Assembly: GCF_003665155.1 (NCBI RefSeq)
Contig: NZ_RCFQ01000010.1
Span: forward strand, 1 to 64,000
Reading direction: 5' to 3'
DNA from: Mariprofundus sp. EBB-1
Lineage (GTDB): Bacteria; Pseudomonadota; Zetaproteobacteria; Mariprofundales; Mariprofundaceae
Length of the DNA stretch: 64,000 bases
Part shown: positions 19,111-28,003 of the stretch, piece after piece
How the letters are laid out: each line of letters begins with the position of its first letter
Numbering within the stretch: position 1 is the first letter of the stretch
The notes under the pieces: generated by a model
What the model saw: the letters and a program-made list of their open reading frames with translations, nothing else
The model's database searches: none
What the model was told of the DNA's origin: nothing
Program-made: the position numbers and the translations under genes

Positions 19111-20352
19111 TTATTTCTGTAAGGCTCCCACCAATTGGTCAACATCCAGCTGCTTCTGCTCGCCTGTGGCCATCTCTTTTAAGGTGATGCGATTCTGCTG
19201 CATCTCTTCATCACCGATGACAACCACAAAACGCGCACCTTCACGATCAGCCACTTTAAACTGACGTTTAGCACTACCACCACCGCAATGCACAACAGTA
19301 AAACCTTCCGCACGCAGAGCTGCGCCCTGCTGCATCGAATAGCCAAGCACAGACTCACCCAGTGCTACAACCGCCACATCAACCAGCGCTGTATCAGACG
19401 CTGCTAGCAACATACCCAGACGTTCAAGACCTGCAGCAAAACCGATGGCAGAGGTAGCTGGTCCTCCAAGTTCAGACACCAGGCCATCGTAGCGACCACC
19501 GGCCAGCACCGTCCCCTGTGAACCCAATTGATCGGTTACAATTTCAAAGGCAGTTCGGTTATAATAATCCAAGCCACGCACAATGCGGGCATTGATATGA
19601 TACGGCACAGCCAGTGCATTCAAACCTGATTTCAGACCGCTGAAATGCGTATCACAAGCCTCGCACAGATGGTCAATCATTTCCGGCGCATCATTCAACT
19701 GCGTCTGACACGACACCTCTTTGCAATCAAGCACCCGCATTGGGTTTTTCTCCATACGGTCAACACAGGTTTCACACAGGTGCTCTTTGCGTGCATGCAA
19801 ATAATCGAGCAGCACTTCACGGTAACCAGGGCGACAATCAGCACAACCCAGAGAATTGATCTCTAAGGTTAACCCTGCAATGCCCAATTCGGATAAGAAG
19901 CTATGCGCCATAGCCAAAATTTCGGCGTCTTCCAACGGGCCATTGGCACCAAACATCTCCACACCAATCTGCTGGAATTGTCTTAAACGCCCTTTTTGCG
20001 GCCGCTCACGACGAAACATCGGACCAATATAAAACCAACGCTGGCTGCCTGAACGTGTTAAACCGCCTTGCAGATAAGCACGCACAGCACCTGCCGTTCC
20101 CTCAGGCCGCAGACAGATATTGTCTCCACCCTGATCGCTGAAGGCATACATCTCTTTAGATACAATATCGGTGGCTTCACCAATTGAGCGCACAAACAGC
20201 TCGGTCGGTTCCAACACAGGCAGGCGCACTTCAGAAAAGGCATAGGTGCCAAACACTTTCCGGGCAGCTGTTTCTACCCGCTGCCACAACCGCACCTCAG
20301 CAGGTAATCCATCATGAATACCACGAATACTTTGTAATTTCTTCACTGCCAC
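19111..20352 (-). CDS. hisS: Histidyl-tRNA synthetase HisS
   Basis: A 413-residue class II aminoacyl-tRNA synthetase. Visible marks are KLQSIRGIHDGLPAEVRLWQ at the N-terminus, motif 2 (WFYIGPMFRRERPQKGRLRQ, then FQQIGVEMFG) and the HisA signature ARIVRGLDYYNRTAFEIV. AGGRYDGLVSELGG and AIGFAAGLERLGML form motif 3. A C-terminal anticodon-binding domain follows. The start is GTG at 20352, sharing its G with the ispG stop (TAGTG). GGAGAG lies upstream, so hisS is translationally coupled to ispG at the end of the operon. Confidence 0.96.
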   Translation of the reverse strand: MAVKKLQSIRGIHDGLPAEVRLWQRVETAARKVFGTYAFSEVRLPVLEPTELFVRSIGEATDIVSKEMYAFSDQGGDNICLRPEGTAGAVRAYLQGGLTRSGSQRWFYIGPMFRRERPQKGRLRQFQQIGVEMFGANGPLEDAEILAMAHSFLSELGIAGLTLEINSLGCADCRPGYREVLLDYLHARKEHLCETCVDRMEKNPMRVLDCKEVSCQTQLNDAPEMIDHLCEACDTHFSGLKSGLNALAVPYHINARIVRGLDYYNRTAFEIVTDQLGSQGTVLAGGRYDGLVSELGGPATSAIGFAAGLERLGMLLAASDTALVDVAVVALGESVLGYSMQQGAALRAEGFTVVHCGGGSAKRQFKVADREGARFVVVIGDEEMQQNRITLKEMATGEQKQLDVDQLVGALQK

Positions 20353-21467
20353 TAGCTTTTCTCTCCATTGCCGTCTAACGCTGCCTGACGCACAAGCGCG
20401 GCACGCCGCTCCACATCTTCCACCAGCTGATCAATCATATTGCCTGTCTTCACTTTTTCCGACTTTTCGCCATCACGGTACATCATATGAACCGGATACC
20501 CACCGGTAATGCCTACATCCACCTCTTTGGCTTCACCGGGACCGTTTACCACACAGCCGATCACCGCCACATCGATATTTTCCTGAATATGCGCCAGCCG
20601 CTCTTCAAGTTCTGCCACAATCTCAATCACATTGAATTTCTGACGCGCACAGCTCGGGCAAGCGATCAAGTTTACACCGCGATGGCGCAACCCCAAAGAT
20701 TTTAAAATTTCAAAACCAACCTTCACCTCTTCTTCCGGCTCGGCTGCCAGCGACACACGAATGGTATCACCAATGCCATCGGCCAATAGCAGGCCAAGAC
20801 CAATGGATGATTTTACAGTACCGCCAAAACGGCTACCTGATTCTGTAATGCCCAGATGCAGCGGATAATCCACTATCTTAGCAAGCTTGCGATAAGCAGC
20901 CACAGTCATCGGAATATTACTGGCCTTGAGAGATACCTTGATATCATTGAAATGCATATCTTCTAAAATATGAATATGATTTAAGGCCGATTCAACCATC
21001 GCATCGGCACAGGGTTCGCCGTATTTTTCATTCAACTCTTTTTCCAACGAACCTGCGTTCACACCGATGCGAATCGAAACACCGCGCTCCGCACTGGCTT
21101 TCACCACGCGCTCAACGCGATCACGCCCTCCGATATTACCCGGATTCAGACGTAGGCCATGCACCCCTGCATCCAGTGATGCCAGAGCCATTTTGTAGCT
21201 AAAGTGAATATCCGCAATAATCGGTACCTGTGTCTGGTTTAAAATCTCAGGCATGGCTGCAGCAGATTCAGGATCAGGTACAGAAATACGTACAATGTCA
21301 GCTCCGGCCTCTTGCAGGCGTAGCACTTGTGCCACCGTGGCATCAATATCCGTGGTCAGCGTATTGGTCATGGACTGTACGGCGACAGGTGCATTGCCAC
21401 CAACCGTGACACTTCCCACTTGAATTTCCCTGCTTTGACGACGCTGTAACACTATCTGATCACGCAT
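20352..21467 (-). CDS. ispG: 4-hydroxy-3-methylbut-2-en-1-yl diphosphate synthase IspG (GcpE)
   Basis: About 371 residues from ATG 21467; GAGGAGGAATAAG just upstream is a strong ribosome site inside the end of the previous gene. The enzyme reduces methylerythritol cyclodiphosphate to HMBPP in the MEP isoprenoid pathway, using a [4Fe-4S] cluster. The cluster Cys are visible in LIACPSCARQKFN and VAVIGCVVNGPGEAKEVDVG, followed by the conserved Glu. The TIM-barrel half is marked by VAVQSMTNTLT and GLRLNPGNIG. It sits directly upstream of hisS, a common proteobacterial pair. Confidence 0.96.
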   Translation of the reverse strand: MRDQIVLQRRQSREIQVGSVTVGGNAPVAVQSMTNTLTTDIDATVAQVLRLQEAGADIVRISVPDPESAAAMPEILNQTQVPIIADIHFSYKMALASLDAGVHGLRLNPGNIGGRDRVERVVKASAERGVSIRIGVNAGSLEKELNEKYGEPCADAMVESALNHIHILEDMHFNDIKVSLKASNIPMTVAAYRKLAKIVDYPLHLGITESGSRFGGTVKSSIGLGLLLADGIGDTIRVSLAAEPEEEVKVGFEILKSLGLRHRGVNLIACPSCARQKFNVIEIVAELEERLAHIQENIDVAVIGCVVNGPGEAKEVDVGITGGYPVHMMYRDGEKSEKVKTGNMIDQLVEDVERRAALVRQAALDGNGEKS

Positions 21468-21468
21468 C

Positions 21469-22686
21469 TTATTCCTCCTCAGAAATTGGGCCGTTTGGTC
21501 TTTTGCTATGCATTGAAACCGAACCATTCTCTAGCTTCTGGTCACGTAACAAATTCAAACGTTCTTTCAGCTGTTTCGCCCGGCGTAAAGATTCCTGATA
21601 TTCGGACTTTTCCGGCCTCATTGCCACCGCATCACCCCAATAGTCAATGGCCTTGTCCAGCTTCTCTTGCGCAAATGCCTTACTACCCTGTGCAAATAAT
21701 TTAGCAGACTCTTTATCCAGCTGCGTCTGAATCTGTGCCAACAGTTTTTCCGCATTCCTGCCACCATTACGCCGATACACCTGAGCAAATTGTCTGGCCT
21801 GAATCAAATCACCAGAGTTAATGCTTTCCAGCACCTGTTTCTCACTCATTTTTTGAGGCATTCTCAGGCGTTTCCCAGTTACAACCTTTTTCACCCCAGC
21901 CTGTTTCAACGATGGGATAATCAAACCTTTTGGCATGGATTTTCGTATTTCCACCACTATTTTTGTAGCCTGAGCACTACCCGGCTGCAAGCGCACATAC
22001 GATTCAATCTCTACATAAGCAATTTCAGGTAAATTCTTACTCAGGAATCGTCGTGCTTCCCGAAAGGCATGATCTGCCCGTTCATCCAGTAGATCATTAT
22101 AATGCTCCCGCATACGCGCAAACACTTCATCACTGGGGGCCACACCCTTGGGATTCTCATAAGCACTGGCATCAGCCAATAACACACTATCCTCTTTTCG
22201 ACGTTGCTTCAGCATTTGATCAAAACGAACCTGGCGCATATTGAGCTTCATCTGCTCACGCTTCTTAACCATCTTTTCCGGTTTAATCGTCACTGTTCTG
22301 GCCTGATCATAAGCCCACATAGCCGCCGCCCAGCGGCCATGTTTTTCGTGTTCACTGGCAGCCCTGAGATAATGTAAAAACACCCGTCGCCTGGCCGGCT
22401 CAATTTTCTGTTTTAAAAAACGATACGATTCCACATAGTCACGATGTGATTTATCCATAGCCAACACTCGGGCCCGAGCACGCATAATGCGGCCACTATC
22501 ATAATCATGCTGAATAAGCGTCAACGTATTCATGATACCAATAGCTTCACTACCTTGTTCAAACAGATCGAGCATCGAATTACTATCAGCGAGCATACCA
22601 TTTTGGCCATGTGCTCCGGACTGACACCCGTTCAATAATCCTGCCAAACAGATCATAGCCATGATATGCAATCTGTTTTTATGCAT
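21469..22686 (-). CDS. Lipoprotein with TPR-like helical repeats
   Basis: About 405 residues from ATG 22686. The longer frame from 22866 runs inside the cyclase gene and is rejected. MHKNRLHIMAMICLAGLLNG then C is a lipoprotein signal. The rest is helical and charged with TPR-like units (AASEHEKHGRWAAAMWAYDQ, KAFAQEKLDKAIDYWGDAVA MRP). Its start overlaps the cyclase stop by eight bases, and its stop lies one base before ispG. It corresponds in place to the RodZ/PilF-like TPR genes often found before ispG, but carries no PilF or RodZ hallmark. Likely a periplasmic scaffold partnered with the cyclase; this is inference. Confidence 0.7.
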   Translation of the reverse strand: MHKNRLHIMAMICLAGLLNGCQSGAHGQNGMLADSNSMLDLFEQGSEAIGIMNTLTLIQHDYDSGRIMRARARVLAMDKSHRDYVESYRFLKQKIEPARRRVFLHYLRAASEHEKHGRWAAAMWAYDQARTVTIKPEKMVKKREQMKLNMRQVRFDQMLKQRRKEDSVLLADASAYENPKGVAPSDEVFARMREHYNDLLDERADHAFREARRFLSKNLPEIAYVEIESYVRLQPGSAQATKIVVEIRKSMPKGLIIPSLKQAGVKKVVTGKRLRMPQKMSEKQVLESINSGDLIQARQFAQVYRRNGGRNAEKLLAQIQTQLDKESAKLFAQGSKAFAQEKLDKAIDYWGDAVAMRPEKSEYQESLRRAKQLKERLNLLRDQKLENGSVSMHSKRPNGPISEEE

Positions 22687-24232
22687 CTCTCTGGCCCTCA
22701 CTCGCAGCTTGTGAATCCAGACGCGTTGCGTCCACCATATCTTCGATGGCTTGACGCGCCTCCTGACTCTCCAAATACACCATACCAACTTCCAGAGGCT
22801 GACTGATACCCTTGATATCACACATACCAATAGAACAAAATTCAAATCCATCACCCAGCAGATCAAAGTTATGTCTGGACATGATCAATTTATCGCCATC
22901 ACCCAGCCCTGCCATACGAGAAGCTACATTTACCGCATCACCGATCACTGTATATTCCAAACGCTGAGCTGCACCAATATTTCCCACAATGGCCTGACCT
23001 GAATTTAAACCGACTCTGAATCGAATAGGTTCACCTTCACCACCGTTCAAACCCAGTTTCTGGCATGCCTGCACCATGGCCAAGCCCGCCAATGCCGCAT
23101 GCCGCACATGATGTTGATCATTCTCAGGATGATTGAATACAGCCATCACCGCATCGCCAATATATTTATCCACATGGCCCCCATAGTGGGTCACAATACG
23201 ATGAAACAGTTCAAAATATTGATTAAGCACCGTAACAACTTTGGCAGTATCCGTCGATTCAGAGAAGTGTGCAAAGCAGACCATGTCGGCAAACAACACA
23301 GAGACTTCCTGCTTCCGACTTTTCATCTCAGCATCAGCACTTTCAAACACATCTGATACCAATTTGGGATTGAGATATCGGCCAAACACACCGCGCAACT
23401 CTTCTTTGTGCGCCAAACCACGTACCATTTCATTAAATTGTCTCAGGGCATCGGACAGCTCATCATTACCTTGCTCCGGCAATTGCACTGTATAATCACC
23501 ATCAGAGACCTTGGCTGCTGCAGCGGCCAGCATTTCAATAGGATGAGCCATGCGCCCTGCAATCCAATAGACCAATAGAGATGAAAACAGCACCACAAGC
23601 ACAGCGGCCACAAAAATCGTCTGGGACAACTTCCCTGCCATTTCTGCCCATGCCCGTTCTGAGAAGCGAACTGCCACAGTGCCCATCGAGGTTTTGTCAT
23701 ACATCACTGATTTTGCGTACCACAGCGTTTTTACAGGCAGTTGTACCACTGTTTTCGTCGCATGGAGTTTCTTCAAGACACCCTTAGATGTGCGATCAGA
23801 AACTTTAATGGAGCCAAAAGCTATAACTTGACCATCAGGAAAACGAATCAACATACCCAGAACGGCAGGCACTTTATCCATAAAGCGCTGTGCAATGATA
23901 TCGGTTTCGCTACTACTGCCAGACAACATCGGCAGTTTAAATTCATCGGTCAGTCGATCAACCTGCAACTCGGCCTGCGCTGCCTGACTGTTGATCCATG
24001 CGTCATGCTCAACGTCCAAAACAATGACATACAGCACAAGCACCGCCAGCGTCACCGCAAAACCGACAAGTCCTGTCCAGCGCCAGCGAATAGGAATACG
24101 TGGATTCACCCACCCGGATTCACGAGGCTGTTGGTCAGCTTTAGGGGCTTGTTCTGCGGTTTGCTCTACGCTTTGTTCTACTAATCGCACTGGCAGGGCC
24201 GACTCTGAAGATATGGTGTCATCATTTTGCAC
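22679..24232 (-). CDS. Membrane-bound class III adenylate/guanylate cyclase with HAMP domain
   Basis: A 517-residue protein. TM1 at about residues 53-72 (GLVGFAVTLAVLVLYVIVLD) is followed by a periplasmic sensor of some 130 residues. TM2 is at about 208-226 (IFVAAVLVVLFSSLLVYWIA), followed by a HAMP domain. The cyclase domain has metal-binding Asp residues in SVLFADMVCFAHFSE and YIGDAVMAVFN, and the Lys in HVDKYIGD. LEYTVIGDAVNVASRMAG holds the substrate and transition-state residues. Product cAMP is likelier than cGMP from the Lys/Thr pair, but unproven. The start appears to be GTG 24232. It heads the operon with the TPR lipoprotein, ispG and hisS. Confidence 0.88.
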   Translation of the reverse strand: MQNDDTISSESALPVRLVEQSVEQTAEQAPKADQQPRESGWVNPRIPIRWRWTGLVGFAVTLAVLVLYVIVLDVEHDAWINSQAAQAELQVDRLTDEFKLPMLSGSSSETDIIAQRFMDKVPAVLGMLIRFPDGQVIAFGSIKVSDRTSKGVLKKLHATKTVVQLPVKTLWYAKSVMYDKTSMGTVAVRFSERAWAEMAGKLSQTIFVAAVLVVLFSSLLVYWIAGRMAHPIEMLAAAAAKVSDGDYTVQLPEQGNDELSDALRQFNEMVRGLAHKEELRGVFGRYLNPKLVSDVFESADAEMKSRKQEVSVLFADMVCFAHFSESTDTAKVVTVLNQYFELFHRIVTHYGGHVDKYIGDAVMAVFNHPENDQHHVRHAALAGLAMVQACQKLGLNGGEGEPIRFRVGLNSGQAIVGNIGAAQRLEYTVIGDAVNVASRMAGLGDGDKLIMSRHNFDLLGDGFEFCSIGMCDIKGISQPLEVGMVYLESQEARQAIEDMVDATRLDSQAASEGQRDA

Positions 24233-24555
24233 AGCACAACCCTAACCAAAGTCCCATATTGAACAATGCCAGACACGCATTAAAGACAAAAAGAAGATGA
24301 ATCCATGCTAATTTATTAACTTCTACCAAAAATATTCACCTCATCCATGAGATTCGTCTTAGCTTCCTGCCACATGCTCAATCAACAAAACCATCTTTCC
24401 CTTGGGATCGTGAAGTGAGCAATAGTAAGTGTCGGCACACAGAGATATCAGAAATAAGCCCCAAATATCAAAAATGTAATTTTTCTTTCACTTACAAATC
24501 AACACTTAGATGCTCGCGTTGACAGGCTTTTCATATATTGTCTGAGAGCGCTGAA
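24233..24555. other. Gene-free stretch, nothing recognised
   Basis: 323 AT-rich bases between the cyclase start and the 3' end of the Rossmann-GGDEF gene. It should contain the promoter of the cyclase-lipoprotein-ispG-hisS operon, but I see no convincing promoter match, RNA gene or repeat arm. Confidence 0.5.
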
Positions 24556-25455
24556 TTAAGCAGAGCCTGAAACTACTGTTTGCGTCGTACACACGCGCTT
24601 TCGCCCGGCTAATTTAGCGGCATACATGCATTCATCAGCCACCGCCAACAACTGCTCAGAGAGTGGTTCAACGCCAAGCTTCTGATCATTATAATCAAGG
24701 GTGGCGACACCAGCGGAGAATGAGATGTGTATCGCCGCACCACTTTCAAGCACAAGTGATAATTCAGAGATATTTTTCAACCACTGCTCTGCAGCCAGGC
24801 GAGCCCCGGTCAAATCCGTATGAGGCAACAAAACAACAAACTCTTCACCACCCCAACGTCCAACGATATCACCCTCGCGCACGCCCTCTTTTAACATTGT
24901 CGCCATCTTTGATAGCACCAGATCACCGGCAGCATGACCATGCACATCATTCACCTGTTTAAAGTGATCAAGATCAAACATCACCAACGTATAAGGATGA
25001 TGATAACGCAAGGCTTGCGATACTCCCCGGTACAACTGTTCCATGACATAACGGCGGTTAAACAAGCCGGTTAACGCATCATGACTGGCCTGAAACTGAA
25101 GCTCCGCTTTAGCATTTTTTAGATTTGTGACCATGCGCCAGATCAGGCTGGCTTCCAAACCTCCAATCACACCACCAGCGCCCAATGCTTCTGATGAAAT
25201 AGATTCAATCATCTCATTGCCTGTCATATTAAAAGCCACACAAGGTGACGACTCACGTAAAGCTTGCACAACATCGGTATATACATTGATCCCATGTTCT
25301 CTGGCCAAGTCCAAACCCGGCGCATTTGGATCCCTGTCCGCAATGGCAATGACTTCAACCAGACGTTCACCGAGTAACATCTCCAGAATTGCGCTGCCTC
25401 CACGCCCTGCGCCAAGAATCACTGCACGATGTGGATCTTCTTTTAATGTAGTCAT
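24556..25455 (-). CDS. Diguanylate cyclase with N-terminal NAD(P)-binding Rossmann domain
   Basis: A 299-residue cytosolic fusion. Residues 10-105 form a Rossmann domain: AVILGAGRGGSAILEMLL has GxGxxG at 15-20, followed by VEVIAIADRDPNAPG with the acidic end of strand 2, as in NAD-binding domains. A short helix (about 105-122) joins a GGDEF domain with SHDALTGLFNRR, MFDLDHFKQVND and RWGGEEFVVLLP (GGEEF 202-206). An inhibitory RxxD site lies at 193-196. All catalytic residues look intact, so an active, product-inhibited diguanylate cyclase is expected. GAGGTGAT precedes the ATG. The fusion suggests that redox cofactor state may tune c-di-GMP; this is inference. Confidence 0.88.
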   Translation of the reverse strand: MTTLKEDPHRAVILGAGRGGSAILEMLLGERLVEVIAIADRDPNAPGLDLAREHGINVYTDVVQALRESSPCVAFNMTGNEMIESISSEALGAGGVIGGLEASLIWRMVTNLKNAKAELQFQASHDALTGLFNRRYVMEQLYRGVSQALRYHHPYTLVMFDLDHFKQVNDVHGHAAGDLVLSKMATMLKEGVREGDIVGRWGGEEFVVLLPHTDLTGARLAAEQWLKNISELSLVLESGAAIHISFSAGVATLDYNDQKLGVEPLSEQLLAVADECMYAAKLAGRKRVCTTQTVVSGSA

Positions 25456-25554
25456 ATCACCTCAAAAGCCTCATTCGTGAAGCTTCAAATTTATAAGGAA
25501 CAGGCTGAAAAGTCAGCATATCCATGAGCAAAGACACAACCGCAGTTTTGATGC

Positions 25555-25620
25555 TCGGCATCCATGCCTCTCACCACTGCGAGGCACCCTTCGCCGCCCC
25601 ATTCCACTATCCTGTGGAAT
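25555..25620. repeat. Hairpin cluster with the GGCATCCATGCC motif
   Basis: TCGGCATCCATGCCTC at about 25555-25570 is one copy of the hairpin also seen at 6213, 47121 and 47218. A second stem follows: ATTCCAC (25601-25607) pairs with GTGGAAT (25614-25620). The block lies between the divergent Rossmann-GGDEF and yhbY genes. Confidence 0.5.
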
Positions 25621-25735
25621 AGTGTCTTTTGTGGGCTGATTTTTGGCAGGAGCCAATACATCAGCATCTCCCTAGATTGAGCAAATTATATGCCATAACA
25701 CATCTTGTTGTTAGCATTCGCGAGTGGAGAAGACT

Positions 25736-26014
25736 ATGACCCTAAACAATCAACAAAGAAAGACCCTTAAAGCAAAAGCTCATCACCTCAAGCCACTCAT
25801 CAGAGTTGGGCAAAAAGGCATTACAGACACACTTGTTGAAGAGACCATACAGACTTTGGACAGGCATGAGTTGATCAAAGTACATATTGCCAATGATGAT
25901 CGAGAAGAACGCAACAACGCGGCAGAAGAGCTCGCCTCTCGCTGCCAGGCTGTCATTGTTCATCAGATCGGCAAGACGTGTATTTTATTCAAAGAGCAAA
26001 TCTCTGCTGCATGA
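25736..26014 (+). CDS. yhbY: RNA-binding protein YhbY (CRM domain, ribosome assembly)
   Basis: About 92 residues from ATG 25736, with GGAG just upstream; a GTG at 25724 is in frame but is itself upstream of that site. The whole protein is a CRM domain, including LKPLIRVGQKGITDTLVEE (the GxxG loop contacts RNA) and HELIKVHIANDD. The C-terminal strand is AVIVHQIGKTCILFKE. YhbY associates with pre-50S particles. It overlaps the BolA-like gene as ATGA. Confidence 0.93.
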   Translation: MTLNNQQRKTLKAKAHHLKPLIRVGQKGITDTLVEETIQTLDRHELIKVHIANDDREERNNAAEELASRCQAVIVHQIGKTCILFKEQISAA

Positions 26015-26268
26015 GTAATACCTGTGAAAAAATAAAAGAAATACTAGAGGCAACATTTCAACCTGAATCTTTACATATTGAAGATGAATCATGGAAACAT
26101 GCCGGCCATGCCGGCGTCAAAGAGCATGGCGGAGGCCACTTTGTCGTACGCATTGCATCAAATAAGTTTCATGGATTGGCCCGCACCCAAAGCCACCGCA
26201 TGATTTTTCAAGCCTTAAACTCACTATTCCCTAAATCCATCCATGCATTAACTATTAAGATCGAATAA
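26011..26268 (+). CDS. BolA/IbaG family protein
   Basis: About 85 residues from ATG 26011, which overlaps the yhbY stop. The BolA fold is visible: IKEILEATFQPESLHIEDES, then WKHAGHAGVKEHGGGHFVVR with the conserved His-Ala-Gly and GGHF loops, and the helix with FHGLARTQSHRMIFQALNSL. It lacks the Cys of the IbaG/YrbA type near the Fe-S ligand, while the His residues remain. BolA proteins partner monothiol glutaredoxins in Fe-S trafficking. None is encoded in this window. Confidence 0.88.
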   Translation: MSNTCEKIKEILEATFQPESLHIEDESWKHAGHAGVKEHGGGHFVVRIASNKFHGLARTQSHRMIFQALNSLFPKSIHALTIKIE

Positions 26269-26367
26269 ACAACCGCATATACTGCAGTAACCGATCACTC
26301 TGGCCTGTTTCTTGCATGTATTTCATTTTGAAAGCATCACACAAGAACATCACAACAGGGTTGTCCT

Positions 26368-26754
26368 ATGAAGATTCAAAACAGTACTCCGGTCTCCGGC
26401 AAAACGACACAGACTACCAAGCGTAGCACGGCGAATGGCCTGTTCGGCCAACTGCTTGATGCTGAATCCCAGCAAACAGATCAACCCCAGAATCACAGCG
26501 CTCAAACAACAGATACAAGAGCACCTATGCAGGAAGCATGGCACACCCTTGAAGAGAGCGTAACGCTGCTTGATGAAGCGATGCAGTGCATCGAGTCAGG
26601 CGATAGCCCTCCTCAAAAATTAATACAAGACATTGAACACTTACGTGCCCTGTTAAGGGTCCAGGTGGCATCCGGTGGCTCCGCGATAGAATTAAAACAG
26701 GCAGACACCCTGCTAGCTGTAGAAGCAGAACGTATTCGCGCCATGCAATCGTAA
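26368..26754 (+). CDS. Small cytosolic protein, FliX-like (class II flagellar assembly regulator?)
   Basis: 128 residues. The first 50 are polar and probably disordered. The C-terminal 70 (EESVTLLDEAMQCIESGD, then helices ending in DTLLAVEAERIRAMQS) form helices resembling FliX, a regulator that in alphaproteobacteria works with FlbD and supports P-ring assembly. The similarity is by pattern and length only, so the name is not applied. Its location upstream of a diguanylate cyclase and in the neighbourhood of flagellar genes fits. Confidence 0.5.
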   Translation: MKIQNSTPVSGKTTQTTKRSTANGLFGQLLDAESQQTDQPQNHSAQTTDTRAPMQEAWHTLEESVTLLDEAMQCIESGDSPPQKLIQDIEHLRALLRVQVASGGSAIELKQADTLLAVEAERIRAMQS

Positions 26755-26767
26755 GCGACGACCACAG

Positions 26768-28003
26768 ATGAACCAGAGAGATCTCATAGAACAGTTACTA
26801 GATGGCATGGATGAAATTCGTCCAATCGCACTTGCAGCAAGACCTGACGACCTAGAGCTACGCGCCACAACACGCGATATGATTGCTGCATTAGAAGACA
26901 TCAAACGTGCACCCGCCATCCCCGCCCCTACCTACGCATGGTTATGTCATCTCACCTCGAAACTACTTGATGCCGAGCATGGTGCACTACTTAAACCAAC
27001 TGCTGACGGACTCATCCCAGACACCGCGCAACAAGCATTAAGTCAACATATTGAACAGCGTCAAATGCTGTTGATGCAAGCCCTGCAAGACATACCCGCC
27101 ACCCACTTTTTACTCGATCAAAGTAGTGAAATGATTGGCAACAAGGCTAATAGCGATACTCCTTTGCAAGCCAAAGCAAAACATTTAGTCCAACTATTGC
27201 GTGACCATCTACAGCACGATACAGATTTAAAAAATGAGATTCAGCAACTCATCGAAGCATTCAACCCATCCCTTTCTGCCCTATCTAGCCTGCTCGAACA
27301 GGCTGGAGAAGATTCACCCGAATTAAAACAGGCCCAACAAATACTGGCTCAAAAATTACCTGATAACATTGAAGATGCCAGAGCTCTGCTGGAGAGTGCC
27401 CATCATAGTATTTTGCAAGCAGGCACCAAATTAGTCAGCGCCAGCGCAAAATTAACAGAGACCATTCAGGTACAAGTTGAAAAACTGTCCACACTTTCAA
27501 GTAAGCTGGAACAAGCCGAATCAGAAGCACGTAATGACCCTTTAACCGGATTAGCGAACAGACGAGCTCTGGCTGAATACTTAAAAGAGCTGGGACAAAA
27601 AGGTTTCTGTTTTCTAGTCATCGACATTGATCATTTTAAAAACATCAACGACACCCATGGTCATGATGTAGGCGATGAAATTCTGCAGCAGCTTGCCATC
27701 ATTCTACAAACCAATATTCGCAACACTGATCTTGCCTCCCGCATCGGAGGAGAAGAGTTCTGCATTATATTTGCAGCCGCATCAGTCGACATCAGCCTCA
27801 AACTGGCAGATAAACTACGTTTATCTATTGAAACACATACATTCAAAACCCAGCAGGGCCCACTCAATATTACAGTCAGTATCGGGCTGGCTGAACATAT
27901 TGTCGGTCAACCATCCAGCCACACATTCAAAGCAGCGGATAAGGCCTTGTATCAATCCAAACGCAATGGCCGCAACCAGGTAACTATTATCCCCACTGCA
28001 TAG
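26768..28003 (+). CDS. Diguanylate cyclase with long helical N-terminal region
   Basis: A 411-residue cytosolic protein without membrane segments. Residues 1-250 are almost entirely helical and end in a coiled coil (about 215-255) of the kind that transmits dimer signals. The GGDEF domain starts at NDPLTGLANRRALAEYL, with VIDIDHFKNINDTHGHDVGD and SRIGGEEFCIIF (GGEEF 327-331). An RxxD inhibitory site is at 318-321. All catalytic residues are present. It starts 14 bases after the FliX-like gene and is probably co-transcribed with it. Input signal unknown. Confidence 0.9.
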   Translation: MNQRDLIEQLLDGMDEIRPIALAARPDDLELRATTRDMIAALEDIKRAPAIPAPTYAWLCHLTSKLLDAEHGALLKPTADGLIPDTAQQALSQHIEQRQMLLMQALQDIPATHFLLDQSSEMIGNKANSDTPLQAKAKHLVQLLRDHLQHDTDLKNEIQQLIEAFNPSLSALSSLLEQAGEDSPELKQAQQILAQKLPDNIEDARALLESAHHSILQAGTKLVSASAKLTETIQVQVEKLSTLSSKLEQAESEARNDPLTGLANRRALAEYLKELGQKGFCFLVIDIDHFKNINDTHGHDVGDEILQQLAIILQTNIRNTDLASRIGGEEFCIIFAAASVDISLKLADKLRLSIETHTFKTQQGPLNITVSIGLAEHIVGQPSSHTFKAADKALYQSKRNGRNQVTIIPTA

